This document shows positions 20,001 to 26,527 of a stretch of 64,000 nucleotides of DNA, piece after piece. The translations under genes were made by a program, and so were the position numbers. Position 1 is the stretch's first letter, and every line of letters starts with the position of its first letter. The notes under the pieces are model-generated. The model was given only the letters and a program-made list of their open reading frames with translations, made no database searches and was not told the DNA's origin. The DNA comes from Leptospiraceae bacterium (GTDB lineage: Bacteria; Spirochaetota; Leptospiria; Leptospirales; Leptospiraceae), in contig JACKPC010000001.1 of NCBI GenBank assembly GCA_024233835.1, forward strand, positions 496,001 through 560,000. Reading direction: 5' to 3'.

Positions 20001-20972
20001 TCCTGTGTCCATGCTGGCAAATGGGTCTTCGTCGTCGACAACAGGAGGAGTGGAATCCTCGTCACCGAGACCCATATCAGCAAAAGGATCGTCTTCAGTA
20101 GAAGAACTACTATCCTCTCCCATGTCCATGCTGGCAAATGGGTCTTCATCGTCGACAACAGGAGGAGTGGAATCCTCGTCACCGAGACCCATATCAGCAA
20201 AAGGATCGTCTTCAGTAGGAGAACTACTATCCTCTCCTGTGTCCATGCTGGCAAATGGGTCTTCATCGTCGACAACAGGAGGAGTGGAATCCTCGTCACC
20301 GAGACCCATATCAGCAAAAGGATCGTCTTCAGTAGGAGAACTACTATCCTCTCCTGTGTCCATGCTGGCAAATGGGTCTTCGTCGTCGACAACAGGAGGA
20401 GTGGAATCCTCGTCACCGAGACCCATATCAGCAAAAGGATCGTCTTCAGTAGAAGAACTACTATCCTCTCCCATGTCCATGCTGGCAAATGGGTCTTCAT
20501 CGTCGACAACAGGAGGAGTGGAATCCTCGTCACCGAGACCCATATCAGCAAAAGGATCGTCTTCTGTGCCAGAATCAGGTGTTCCAAGGTCAGAAAAAGG
20601 AGAATCCGGAATATCAATTTCAGGAGAAGAGTCATCCGGTTCTATGACGATTTCCTCATCCTTAGTTTTGGGAGTTAAGCCCCCTCCGGGTTTGTCCGGG
20701 TCATAATTTAGCAGTTCATCTATATCTTCATCATCAAAGTCTTTAAACTCCGGAACTTCTTCCTCTTCAGTAAAATCGACCGGAGAGGATACTTCTTCTA
20801 CTAATTCTTCTTCCTCTTCTTCGAATTCAGGGTGAGGTTCCCCTACAATGTCCCTGCGGACTTTTGCCATTTCATTAAGTGTTTCATATCTGGCAGGGTT
20901 TTTATTCAGAGGGTCGAGTATCTGGAGGATTAAATCCTTATCCTCATCGCTAAATCTGGTATTTTCTGGCAT
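17091..20972 (-). CDS. large membrane TPR protein with acidic tandem repeats; possible FlcA-like flagellar collar protein
   Basis: This 1293-residue protein has three parts. Residues 1 to about 590 are acidic and presumably cytoplasmic; residues 138-398 are near-perfect copies of a 39-residue unit rich in DDPFA and GEDSSS. One transmembrane helix follows at about 594-616 (VLGVAAGFLLIFGLF). The rest, about 670 residues, is built of TPR-like helices and should be periplasmic. The same architecture, a single helix followed by periplasmic TPRs, is known from spirochaete FlcA (Borrelia BB0326), which builds the periplasmic flagellar collar. That assignment rests on architecture only. The gene is monocistronic and flanked by convergent and divergent genes. 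Confidence 0.65.
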   Translation of the reverse strand: MPENTRFSDEDKDLILQILDPLNKNPARYETLNEMAKVRRDIVGEPHPEFEEEEEELVEEVSSPVDFTEEEEVPEFKDFDDEDIDELLNYDPDKPGGGLTPKTKDEEIVIEPDDSSPEIDIPDSPFSDLGTPDSGTEDDPFADMGLGDEDSTPPVVDDEDPFASMDMGEDSSSSTEDDPFADMGLGDEDSTPPVVDDEDPFASMDTGEDSSSPTEDDPFADMGLGDEDSTPPVVDDEDPFASMDTGEDSSSPTEDDPFADMGLGDEDSTPPVVDDEDPFASMDMGEDSSSSTEDDPFADMGLGDEDSTPPVVDDEDPFASMDTGEDSSSPTEDDPFADMGLGDEDSTPPVVDDEDPFASMDMGEDSSSSTEDDPFADMGLGDEDSTPPVVDDEDPFASLEDLPISDSSEVDTTEDPFADNENLFDSFDSPGKDSISPVSDTDAFDDFGADLGDFDANTDSDIDTTDTLAGASLEDDLSSLAEGEPVEEDELSDEELAIIQQEIISYPPRLKRTIIDTITNDRVSNNDQRALLELIKARQKPAEVAEFLSTVLGRKVELYDSSGLYSEDGVQVIAKDEIYTKEGEFRRRQLIKKTVLGVAAGFLLIFGLFSSYKYVIKPYQASSKYEMGLEEIQKAWREPRNTKLRKEHLLEAERYFAKGEEIIPNNLEYLNKFGIAYMKIGEYDRAFEKLFGKIEPDLGSNNPEMAWNKREKIPLLSFSGYYSWDDDRLPIAGKKPENDKDPMRVLVDRSTIERRVLKAGAYLVAALEKKMYHNDTFINLARFHSNPARLFSKDGVKYKNDVLAVDYYQNVFTFGGDPDNIEATAGLGKIYYNQKDYGASLSYYDKIYEKFPNNPVGHEGLLSNYIEMWKNDHNPRFVMNHHRQVMNVLNVEDELSLFILSKLAGFYIDLNPSNIRIKYSLNPEDQVTGMDIDDVTNHLLNVAFTRTENRDGIKINGRNHAESYYQRGRFYLKRGESIRALKQFEYAASYDPAHYLAVLEMAEHYMRIGNTEESMNLLKNAAERYKRYHHYYGGRDEDETLINGEPGRIFFDIGKMIYMGSSSITEKDDLTAFPGRKVYPTRSLGELPNKDRDRRKEMKNAIAYFAKAEELKLKNPALLRELHYYKGWIEYMNSMTNEGFSEALKDWSRLEDDVYTNVNVIMGKANAYYYTGQLKAALGNYLKLKEDFEEKMGDIATPVPQDNRHQEVFQTLSAIYNNIGAIYERQGKFNLAMQHYWKAIETSRMISTASEIAMANKEMLFRKKIGGDGLPLLDDWLPPTLESVVEIQNIRKK
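19779..20561 (-). repeat. 117-bp tandem coding repeat, 6 full units plus a partial
   Basis: The array encodes 39-residue units starting DDPFADMGLG. Units start at 20561 and every 117 bases below it, with the seventh unit truncated after 27 residues. Units come in two protein forms, A (MDMGEDSSSSTE end) and B (MDTGEDSSSPTE end), in the order A-B-B-A-B-A-partial. A silent site in the DEDPFA codons alternates as well (a, g, a, a, g, a, g), so A-a/B-g dimers recur. Near identity at DNA level implies recent expansion by unequal exchange or slippage. Confidence 0.95.
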
Positions 20973-21114
20973 AGTCGTAACTCATAGAAATTATCGGAAA
21001 ATCCAATAAAGATTCAAGCTTTTCATTAAAAGATTCTGCATTTTTATACAGGTAGCCCTAAAAATTGCAAGAAAGCTCTTTGTCATTTCCCTTTTTTTTT
21101 CGAAATAATTAGTA

Positions 21115-21143
21115 TTGACCCTATTTATTATCCATAGTATATT
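21115..21143 (+). promoter_or_regulatory. sigma70-type promoter
   Basis: TTGACC (21115-21120) and TATATT (21138-21143) are separated by 17 bases, close to the housekeeping consensus. Transcription would start near 21150, about 27 bases before the ATG of the CBM48-like gene. This is one of the clearest promoters in the window. Confidence 0.65.
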
Positions 21144-21176
21144 TAAGGCTAAAAAACTGGCGTTTTCAGGTTCAAA

Positions 21177-22043
21177 ATGAATAAAAAAAATATCTTAAAA
21201 CTCATCTTTCTCTTTTTTTTCTCGACGATTCATCTCTTTCCTCAGGAAGCCTGGAAATGGGTAAATGGTTATTCCTCCAATGAATTAGAAAATGGAGGGG
21301 TCCGAAGCATAAAAAATGAAAAAGTTTACTATTACTGGCAGCTTCAAAGTTTAAAACGAGCCATTTCTCCCAGATACATCAAAATTATTGATATTGAATC
21401 CTACCGGGAAAACAATAAGCTTTTAAACCGGGGAATTTTATTTACTTATTTCGGTCTTCGGAATAACAAAGTATCCCTCTGCGGAAATTTTTCTGCCTGG
21501 CGCTGTAAGCCCATGCATAAAAATAAATACGGAACTTTTTTTATCATAATCCCTGCAAAGTTTGTAGATGAGAACCATCAGCTTCAAAAAGTCTACCAAT
21601 ATAAGTTTAAAGTCGATGATGTTTATGACTACGATCCGACTAACTTAAGACGAACCGATGATGGCATGGGTTCTTACCTTTCAGAATTCTATCTTGAAGA
21701 AGTGGATATAGAAAAACACGTTACCTATAAAATCTTTGAAGCAGAAGGTGACTATGAATTAGGTTTCCGCACAGTTGAGTTTCGTATCCATAGACCGGAA
21801 GCCAGTACAATTTCTATAGTGGGTAATTTCAATAATTGGAATCCCGAACACGATTACCTGAGTAAAGATAGTAATGGAACCTTTCACCTGAAAAAAATGT
21901 TACGTCCCGGTGAATACCTGTATAATTATATTATTGACGGCAACATGGAGTTGGATACTTATAATGAGGAAACGAGATACCGAACAGATACGGGAGAACT
22001 GTCCTCTTATCTAAAAATCGAAATTCCAGGAAGGCAAATGTAA
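21177..22043 (+). CDS. exported protein with two CBM48-like domains
   Basis: After a signal peptide (cleavage near IHLFPQ, residue 22) the 288-residue protein contains two early-set domains of the glycogen-binding CBM48/AMPK type. The first has VSLCGNFSAWRCKPM, the second ISIVGNFNNWNPEHDYL and PGEYLYNYIIDG, each with the diagnostic GNFxxW. Such domains bind alpha-glucans or act in protein contacts. There is no catalytic domain. A good promoter precedes it, and its stop overlaps the next small gene by one base (TAATG). Confidence 0.8.
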   Translation: MNKKNILKLIFLFFFSTIHLFPQEAWKWVNGYSSNELENGGVRSIKNEKVYYYWQLQSLKRAISPRYIKIIDIESYRENNKLLNRGILFTYFGLRNNKVSLCGNFSAWRCKPMHKNKYGTFFIIIPAKFVDENHQLQKVYQYKFKVDDVYDYDPTNLRRTDDGMGSYLSEFYLEEVDIEKHVTYKIFEAEGDYELGFRTVEFRIHRPEASTISIVGNFNNWNPEHDYLSKDSNGTFHLKKMLRPGEYLYNYIIDGNMELDTYNEETRYRTDTGELSSYLKIEIPGRQM

Positions 22044-22231
22044 TGCAAAATAAAACTTTAAACCAGGAGCAAATTGTAAAAATACTCAGGCAACACGCCG
22101 AGTTTTTAAGACTTTTAGAAGACTTTCCGGTATCCATTCGAGAACTTCCTCGCTGGATAGAAAGAAAAGATGCTATTCTGGAGAAATATAATCAGGAAAT
22201 TACTTCTCCCCATCATAGAGTTATCTCATAG
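22043..22231 (+). CDS. small conserved-looking protein (62 aa)
   Basis: I do not recognise this 62-residue protein. It is predicted to be helical and soluble, with a charged sequence including the block LRQHAEFLRLLEDFPVSIRELPRWI. It starts on an ATG overlapping the stop of the CBM48-like gene and ends two bases before the methyltransferase start, so it is almost certainly translated as part of that operon. It could be a small regulatory or adaptor protein. Confidence 0.6.
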   Translation: MQNKTLNQEQIVKILRQHAEFLRLLEDFPVSIRELPRWIERKDAILEKYNQEITSPHHRVIS

Positions 22232-22233
22232 AT

Positions 22234-22857
22234 TTGGATGAGAAGACCGTACAGTATTATAATGAAAACGCCGAGAGTCTGTATAATTTCTACTCTTCAG
22301 TTGCTTCCGGACAGGGAATTTCAAAATACTTTCTCTCTGCATTTCCCTCTCTAAATGCAAAGATTTTAGATATAGGCGCCGGTTCCGGTAGGGATATTTT
22401 AGAACTTTTAAAGCATGGCTATGATGCCTACGGAGTAGATGCCAGTGAAAGCTTAGTTTACACTACTCTCACACATAATCCGGATTTGAAAGGCAGGCTT
22501 CAAGTATCTTCTTTACCTGAATTAAAAAACTTACAGGGAAAATATGATTCCATTCTTTGCTCTGCTGTTTTGATGCATATCCCAAAAAGAAGTTTATTTG
22601 ATAGTGCTTGTAGAATTCGAGAATTACTGAATCCTAATGGAAGGCTTCTACTCTCCCTACCCAAAAAAAGAACAATCAACACAAAAACATTTCGGGACCT
22701 TAATGAAAGATTATTTTATCCTTATACCGGTAAATATATAAGATATTTATTTAAAAAAATAGGTTTTTCGAATATAGGATATTGGGAAGATTCGGATTCC
22801 TTAAAGAGAAGTATCACTTGGATAACCATGCTATTTCAGTATTCAAATTCTCACTAG
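22234..22857 (+). CDS. class I SAM-dependent methyltransferase
   Basis: The 207-residue protein has the Rossmann-type motif I ILDIGAGSGRD, an acidic motif II region (AYGVDASESLV) and the later LHIPKRSL segment of the methyltransferase_11/25 group. The substrate cannot be told; small molecules are typical for this subgroup. The start is TTG at 22234, two bases after the upstream stop; no in-frame ATG exists nearby. It is the last gene of the operon that begins at 21177. Confidence 0.85.
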   Translation: MDEKTVQYYNENAESLYNFYSSVASGQGISKYFLSAFPSLNAKILDIGAGSGRDILELLKHGYDAYGVDASESLVYTTLTHNPDLKGRLQVSSLPELKNLQGKYDSILCSAVLMHIPKRSLFDSACRIRELLNPNGRLLLSLPKKRTINTKTFRDLNERLFYPYTGKYIRYLFKKIGFSNIGYWEDSDSLKRSITWITMLFQYSNSH

Positions 22858-23179
22858 AGCCTGACTTCGACACCTCTTCAGCCGGATATCCGGCCGGGAA
22901 AAAGGGCACCACCCTATTGAGCGGTTGCTGAGTGAAATTTATTGCTTTTGCAATAAATTTAGTATCGAAGCACGCTCAACAACCGAGAGTATATAATTAA
23001 TAAAAGGACTAGAAAAATAAGGAATACTTGAGAAGAAAAAAATCGTGATTTCTCTTCAGAAAGAAGCGAATCTCCTGACCTAAAACAAAATGTAGCTTTT
23101 CTTTAAATGCTTTCAATAAGCTTTAAAGGCTTTTACTTGTACTAATGGAGGTAACTTTTCTAAAAGACTTGTATATTTG
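22858..23179. other. intergenic DNA with palindromes
   Basis: No supported gene lies here. A 14-bp palindrome GCCGGATATCCGGC is at 22881-22894. A nested hairpin lies at 22923-22985: a perfect 11-bp stem AAATTTATTGC / GCAATAAATTT with a TTTT loop (22935-22960), enclosed by a near-complementary CGGTTGCTGAGTG / CGCTCAACAACCG pair. This looks like a small structured repeat or terminator after the methyltransferase. Confidence 0.5.
22935..22960. terminator. 11-bp hairpin after the methyltransferase gene
   Basis: AAATTTATTGC and GCAATAAATTT are perfectly complementary around a TTTT loop. A longer outer arm extends the structure to about 22923-22985. It may terminate the operon that ends at 22857, though no T run follows. 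Confidence 0.4.
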
Positions 23180-23413
23180 CTACTTAATACTGACTTTTGC
23201 ATTTTGAGATTTTTGAATAAATATCTCCAATAAACCAGCCATTCGCATCCTATAGTAAAAATTTGGGTCAACCATGCCGGATTGACTATTGTCCTCATGA
23301 TATAGTGCTATATTTTCGTCTACCTCGCCTCCTGCTCGGATGTATTTGATACCTGCTACGAATACACCGATGATAGCTACAACAAAGCCCTCTCTTAAGG
23401 TGATGCTTAAGCA
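23180..23413 (-). pseudogene. C-terminal fragment of a small membrane protein
   Basis: On the minus strand a 77-codon reading frame without any start codon encodes one hydrophobic helix (FVVAIIGVFVAGIKYI), an AGGEVDEN segment and a basic tail. The composition is that of a real protein. The frame is blocked upstream by a TGA inside the palindrome that borders the group II intron. I infer that it is the 3' half of the gene whose 5' half lies on the other side of the intron (25362-25691), now separated by a stop, a frame change and the insertion. The helix-AGG pattern loosely resembles small pilin or channel proteins, but that is a weak hint. Confidence 0.45.
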
Positions 23414-23421
23414 TCACCTTA
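23390..23421. repeat. left part of a split 38-bp palindrome (intron target)
   Basis: Bases 23390-23408 form a 19-base arm (CTCTCTTAAGGTGATGCTT). The matching arm is completed by 23409-23421 joined to 25362-25367 across the intron. As it stands, 23396-23421 is a perfect 26-bp palindrome at the edge of the intron. Group IIC introns favour hairpin targets, so this is the probable recognition structure. Confidence 0.9.
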
Positions 23422-24026
23422 GTGTGTCCGGCATGTGTAATAACTTGAGGGTGAAAGTCCCTTATGGAGGTTGATTGCACCAACCATTAGCTAAAGACAA
23501 GGGTGTCCATCGTGAGGTGGAATCTGAAGGAAGTCGGCGGCAAAGTTCCGGTTCGATGTATAAGAATCTGATTTGAGGCAGCACTGACTGGACGAGTTTG
23601 CTAAGCAAAACAAAGTCCGATGCAATCAAGAGTCAGTAATGTATATCAGGCGAATATATGGAATGAAGGTGATTACACTTACCCGGAGAGGTCTACATAG
23701 GACAGAGATGCGATGTGTAGAAGTCAGCAGAAGCCATAGTAGGCATCTTAGATTGAAATGAATACCCTGCTATCGGGGAACCGGTAGCACAGAGAAAGAC
23801 TCAAGGGTAGAGTGAAAAGAATGTAAGATACTAAAGGGCTGAACATTAACTAATGGAGGAATCCATTGTGAACTTCAATTTGGTTTTAGAATTCAGAAAG
23901 GAGCCAAACTATACAGAATGAATCAGGGTGAAGCCCGAAGTTCGTCTGTATAGAGGAGAGGAATCAAATTGGCAGGCAATAGAAGAATCCAGCGATAAAG
24001 GATAAAGGACAAAGGAAATATCAGGC

Positions 24027-25292
24027 ATGGAACTGATGGAAGACATATTAACAGAAACGAATCTTGGCGAAGCCTTATGGAAGGTTCTCAGTAATAAGGG
24101 AGCGGCCGGAATAGATGGAGTCAGGACAGAGGATTTCCACAAACAGCTAACTGAAGAATGGGAAGGAATCAAAACAAAGCTCTTGAACGGAAAATATAAA
24201 CCGAAGGGAGTAAGAAGAGTTGAGATACCTAAACCAAACGGCGGAACAAGAATGCTTGGAATCCCTACCGTGATGGATAGGTTTATCCAACAGGCCATGC
24301 TACAGAAGTTAAACCCGATATTTGACCCGGAGTTTTCGGAATACAGTTACGGATTTCGTCCGAGGCGGAGTGCTCATGACGCTGTAAGACAGTCCAAGAA
24401 ATACATTGAGGAAGGGTATGAATACGTAGTAGACCTTGACCTTGAGAAATTCTTTGATACAGTAAATCATGATATTCTAATGTATTTAGTGAGTAAGAAA
24501 GTAAGAGACAAGCGAGTATTGAGACTGATAGGCAACTATCTGAGAGCGGGAATTCTTGAGAATGGAGTAATCACATCTAATGAGGAAGGAACGCCACAGG
24601 GAGGAGTAATAAGCCCTTTGCTTGCGAATATTCTTTTAAACGAACTGGATAAGGAGTTAGAATCACGAGGGCACAGGTTCTGTCGTTATGCTGATGATTG
24701 TAACATCTATGTAAAATCGCGAAAAGCCGGTGAACGAGTAAAGAAGAGCATAACAGATTTCTTAAAGAAGAAATTGAAACTCAAAGTGAATGAATCGAAG
24801 AGTTCAGTAGATAAACCGATGAATCGTAAATTTCTTGGCTTTAGTTTTCAAATACGAGAGAGTTTAGAGATAATCATATCTCCACAATCTCTGAAACGGG
24901 TGAAAGATAAGATACGAAAGCTAACAAACTCCTTATGGAGCATTTCGATGGAAGAAAGAATAAAATCTTTGAACAAATACCTGAATGGTTGGTTGGGATA
25001 TTATTCTCTAAGTGATACGGAATGGCACATTGGAGCCCTGGACGGCTGGCTACGCAGACGTATGCGTTTATGTAGTCTGCATCAGTGGAAGAAGTCAAAA
25101 ACTCGAATTAGAGAGCTAAGAAAACTTGGTGCAAGTGAAGGTGAAGCACGTCGAATTGGCTACTCAAGGAAAGGAAATTGGAGATTGAGTATGACACCAC
25201 AGATTCATAAAGTGATGGGAATCGATTATTGGAAAGAAAGGGGTCTTGTAAATCTTGTTGAGGGTTATAACGCTTATCGTCAAGGTTGGTGA
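24027..25292 (+). CDS. ltrA: group IIC intron reverse transcriptase/maturase
   Basis: The 421-residue protein copies the intron RNA into DNA and helps it splice. The RT core shows GIDGV, IPKPNGGTRMLGIPTVMDRFIQQ, YGFRPRRSAHDAV, the catalytic YADD, and the TPQGGVISPLLANI segment. The maturase (X) domain follows, with WRLSMTPQIHKVMG near the end. Length and sequence closely match GsI-IIC type enzymes, which lack the HNH endonuclease domain, as this one does. The stop codon directly abuts domain V. No frameshift is seen, so the enzyme should be active. Confidence 0.95.
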   Translation: MELMEDILTETNLGEALWKVLSNKGAAGIDGVRTEDFHKQLTEEWEGIKTKLLNGKYKPKGVRRVEIPKPNGGTRMLGIPTVMDRFIQQAMLQKLNPIFDPEFSEYSYGFRPRRSAHDAVRQSKKYIEEGYEYVVDLDLEKFFDTVNHDILMYLVSKKVRDKRVLRLIGNYLRAGILENGVITSNEEGTPQGGVISPLLANILLNELDKELESRGHRFCRYADDCNIYVKSRKAGERVKKSITDFLKKKLKLKVNESKSSVDKPMNRKFLGFSFQIRESLEIIISPQSLKRVKDKIRKLTNSLWSISMEERIKSLNKYLNGWLGYYSLSDTEWHIGALDGWLRRRMRLCSLHQWKKSKTRIRELRKLGASEGEARRIGYSRKGNWRLSMTPQIHKVMGIDYWKERGLVNLVEGYNAYRQGW

Positions 25293-25358
25293 ACCGCCGT
25301 ATACCGAACGGTACGTACGGTGGTGTGAGAGGACGGGGCGTAAAACCCCCTCCTACTC
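25293..25358 (+). ncRNA. group II intron domains V and VI
   Basis: Domain V pairs CCGCCGTA with TACGGTGG (one G-U pair), has a two-base bulge, and closes with ACC/GGT around a GAAC tetraloop. Domain VI is a GGGG/CCCC hairpin around 25329-25358 with an unpaired A (in CTACTC) that would be the branch point. Spacing to the 3' end fits IIC introns. Confidence 0.85.
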
Positions 25359-25691
25359 GATAGAGAGTATCACCCAGCCGATCACGGAGTGCTCGCTCTT
25401 GCCTGTGAGGTCTAAAATCTCCTGAGCATGGAATGGTGCACAGTCGATATTGTACTGCAGTAATCCGCCTTTTACTGTGGCTGAAGCTTTTCTTCCGTTC
25501 TCTACATTTTCGCATGGATGTTGTGCGCGTTGAAAAGTTTCCTTTCTTTTTTTATTATCTTCTTCAAGCTCTTTTTGTTCTGTTTCTGTTGGGGTTTGAC
25601 TATTAACATTACCTATTTTTTTTTGTGCAAAACTTACACTAAGGTTAACCAATAAAACTAGAATAAATATAATATTTAATATTTTTCTCAT
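25353..25691 (-). pseudogene. 5' part of an exported protein gene cut by the group II intron
   Basis: This minus-strand frame encodes a signal peptide (MRKILNIIFILVLLVNLSVSFAQ) and a polar mature part with cysteines. It runs into the intron and stops after two intron-encoded residues (Ile-Glu-TAG at 25353-25358). In the uninterrupted sequence the next codon after the flank would be TAA at 23419-23421, so the intron sits exactly between the last sense codon and a stop. The remainder with a membrane helix lies in another frame beyond the intron (23180-23413). I infer one ancestral gene broken first by frame loss and then by the intron. The ATG at 25691 has no strong ribosome site. Confidence 0.55.
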
Positions 25692-25707
25692 GATGCTATT
25701 TTGAAGT

Positions 25708-26031
25708 TTACCACCAATATCGTTTATAAATAGACTTACCTTCGCATTCATTCATAAGCATTAGATGATATATTAAACAATTATTAATACCGGCATGGTC
25801 AACACCTACCACGATATAATTTCCATTTTTATCTTTAATGCGATCTCCCTTTTCATCCCTTGCATACACTTTCGAAAACATGAGGCATAAAAATAATGGA
25901 TCATCTTGTTCTTTTTTGATTTTGCAGTATTCCTTTTCACTTTCATAGGGACCAATTCCTGTATCCCAGCATGAAATTGTAGCGGATATAGAAAATGTAC
26001 AGATTAATAGAATTATAGATTTTACTTTCAT
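25708..26031 (-). CDS. small lipoprotein-like protein
   Basis: A signal peptide ends in the lipobox-like SATISC, so the 107-residue product is probably a lipoprotein. The mature part has four further cysteines and a DEKGDRIKDKNGN segment that looks like a flexible loop. I do not recognise the family. I chose ATG 26031, preceded by AGGATGATT, over an ATG two codons upstream that is too close to the same ribosome site. It precedes the broken gene at 25691 by 16 bases, so the two were an operon. Confidence 0.6.
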   Translation of the reverse strand: MKVKSIILLICTFSISATISCWDTGIGPYESEKEYCKIKKEQDDPLFLCLMFSKVYARDEKGDRIKDKNGNYIVVGVDHAGINNCLIYHLMLMNECEGKSIYKRYWW

Positions 26032-26527
26032 AATCATCCTATTGAATCAGATTTATTTTCATTTTCAATCCTTTATTGCTTATGACCAATAGAGAGAAAT
26101 ACACCTATAGAAAAGCACCCCGACTGAATGAAATATTTCATTCAGGCAATTTCCATTGCTACAGAGCTCCCGGAAGCCTTGAACGTGCTGGAAGCTGATA
26201 GCTTAAAATTAGAGGTTAGGAATTGGTTTTTACTAATCCTAATATCTAAACACTAATCACTAAGTTTACCTAACCCCCTCAGTCCCCCTTTCCTAATTCG
26301 CTACGCAGGAAAGGGGGAAGGAGAGTTAGGAGGGCTTTAGCCCGATAAGAAAGTCTTTTCTTATAACAAAAGCTTTTCAATACCAGCTCATTAGGATATT
26401 CTAATAATTTAGAAATATTCTCTTAGCCCCATGCTTTAGCGTGGGGAAACGGGGGATGGATCTTTCCCCAGGGTGGTCGTTTACTGCCCGGCATTGAAAG
26501 CTTAACTTTCCAAAAGGAGAAAAAGCT
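26032..26527. repeat. cluster of palindromic repeats, no gene
   Basis: About 500 bases hold no supported gene but several hairpins. CTGAATGAAAT/ATTTCATTCAG is a perfect 22-bp palindrome (26124-26145). CCCCCTTTCCT/AGGAAAGGGGG is an 11-bp stem (26284-26317), extended outward by CCTAAC/GTTAGG. GGGC-TTTA-GCCC lies at 26332-26343. CCCCATGC-TTTA-GCGTGGGG lies at 26427-26446. These resemble short dispersed extragenic repeats; whether they recur elsewhere in the genome cannot be seen here. Confidence 0.7.

Larger units (their letters stand above)
23422..25361 (+). mobile_element. group IIC intron with its reverse transcriptase
   Basis: The element begins with GTGTG (23422-23426, matching the GTGYG intron start) and ends CTACTCGAT (25361, AY-type end), giving 1940 bases. 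Bases 23422-24026 should fold as RNA domains I-III and contain the GGTGAAAGTCCC block common in bacterial introns. The reverse transcriptase lies in domain IV. Domain V is at about 25293-25324 and domain VI at about 25329-25358 (GGGG/CCCC stem with a bulged A near the 3' end). Removing the element joins flanks into a perfect 38-bp palindrome, which fixes both boundaries independently. It looks intact and mobile. Confidence 0.92.

Noticed and set aside
19779..20561. Repeat array as a possible CRISPR
   Set aside because: The 117-bp units are contiguous with no unique spacers and are in frame within a protein gene.
19714..20706. Long open frames on both strands across the tandem repeat (330 aa plus, 297 aa minus)
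   Set aside because: They are by-products of the 117-bp repeat, which has a length divisible by three and keeps all frames open. Their sequences are low-complexity and have no ribosome sites.
23113..23483. Two short minus-strand ORFs at 23113-23298 and 23295-23483
   Set aside because: They run across the pilin-like fragment in other frames or over the intron border and are not protein-like.
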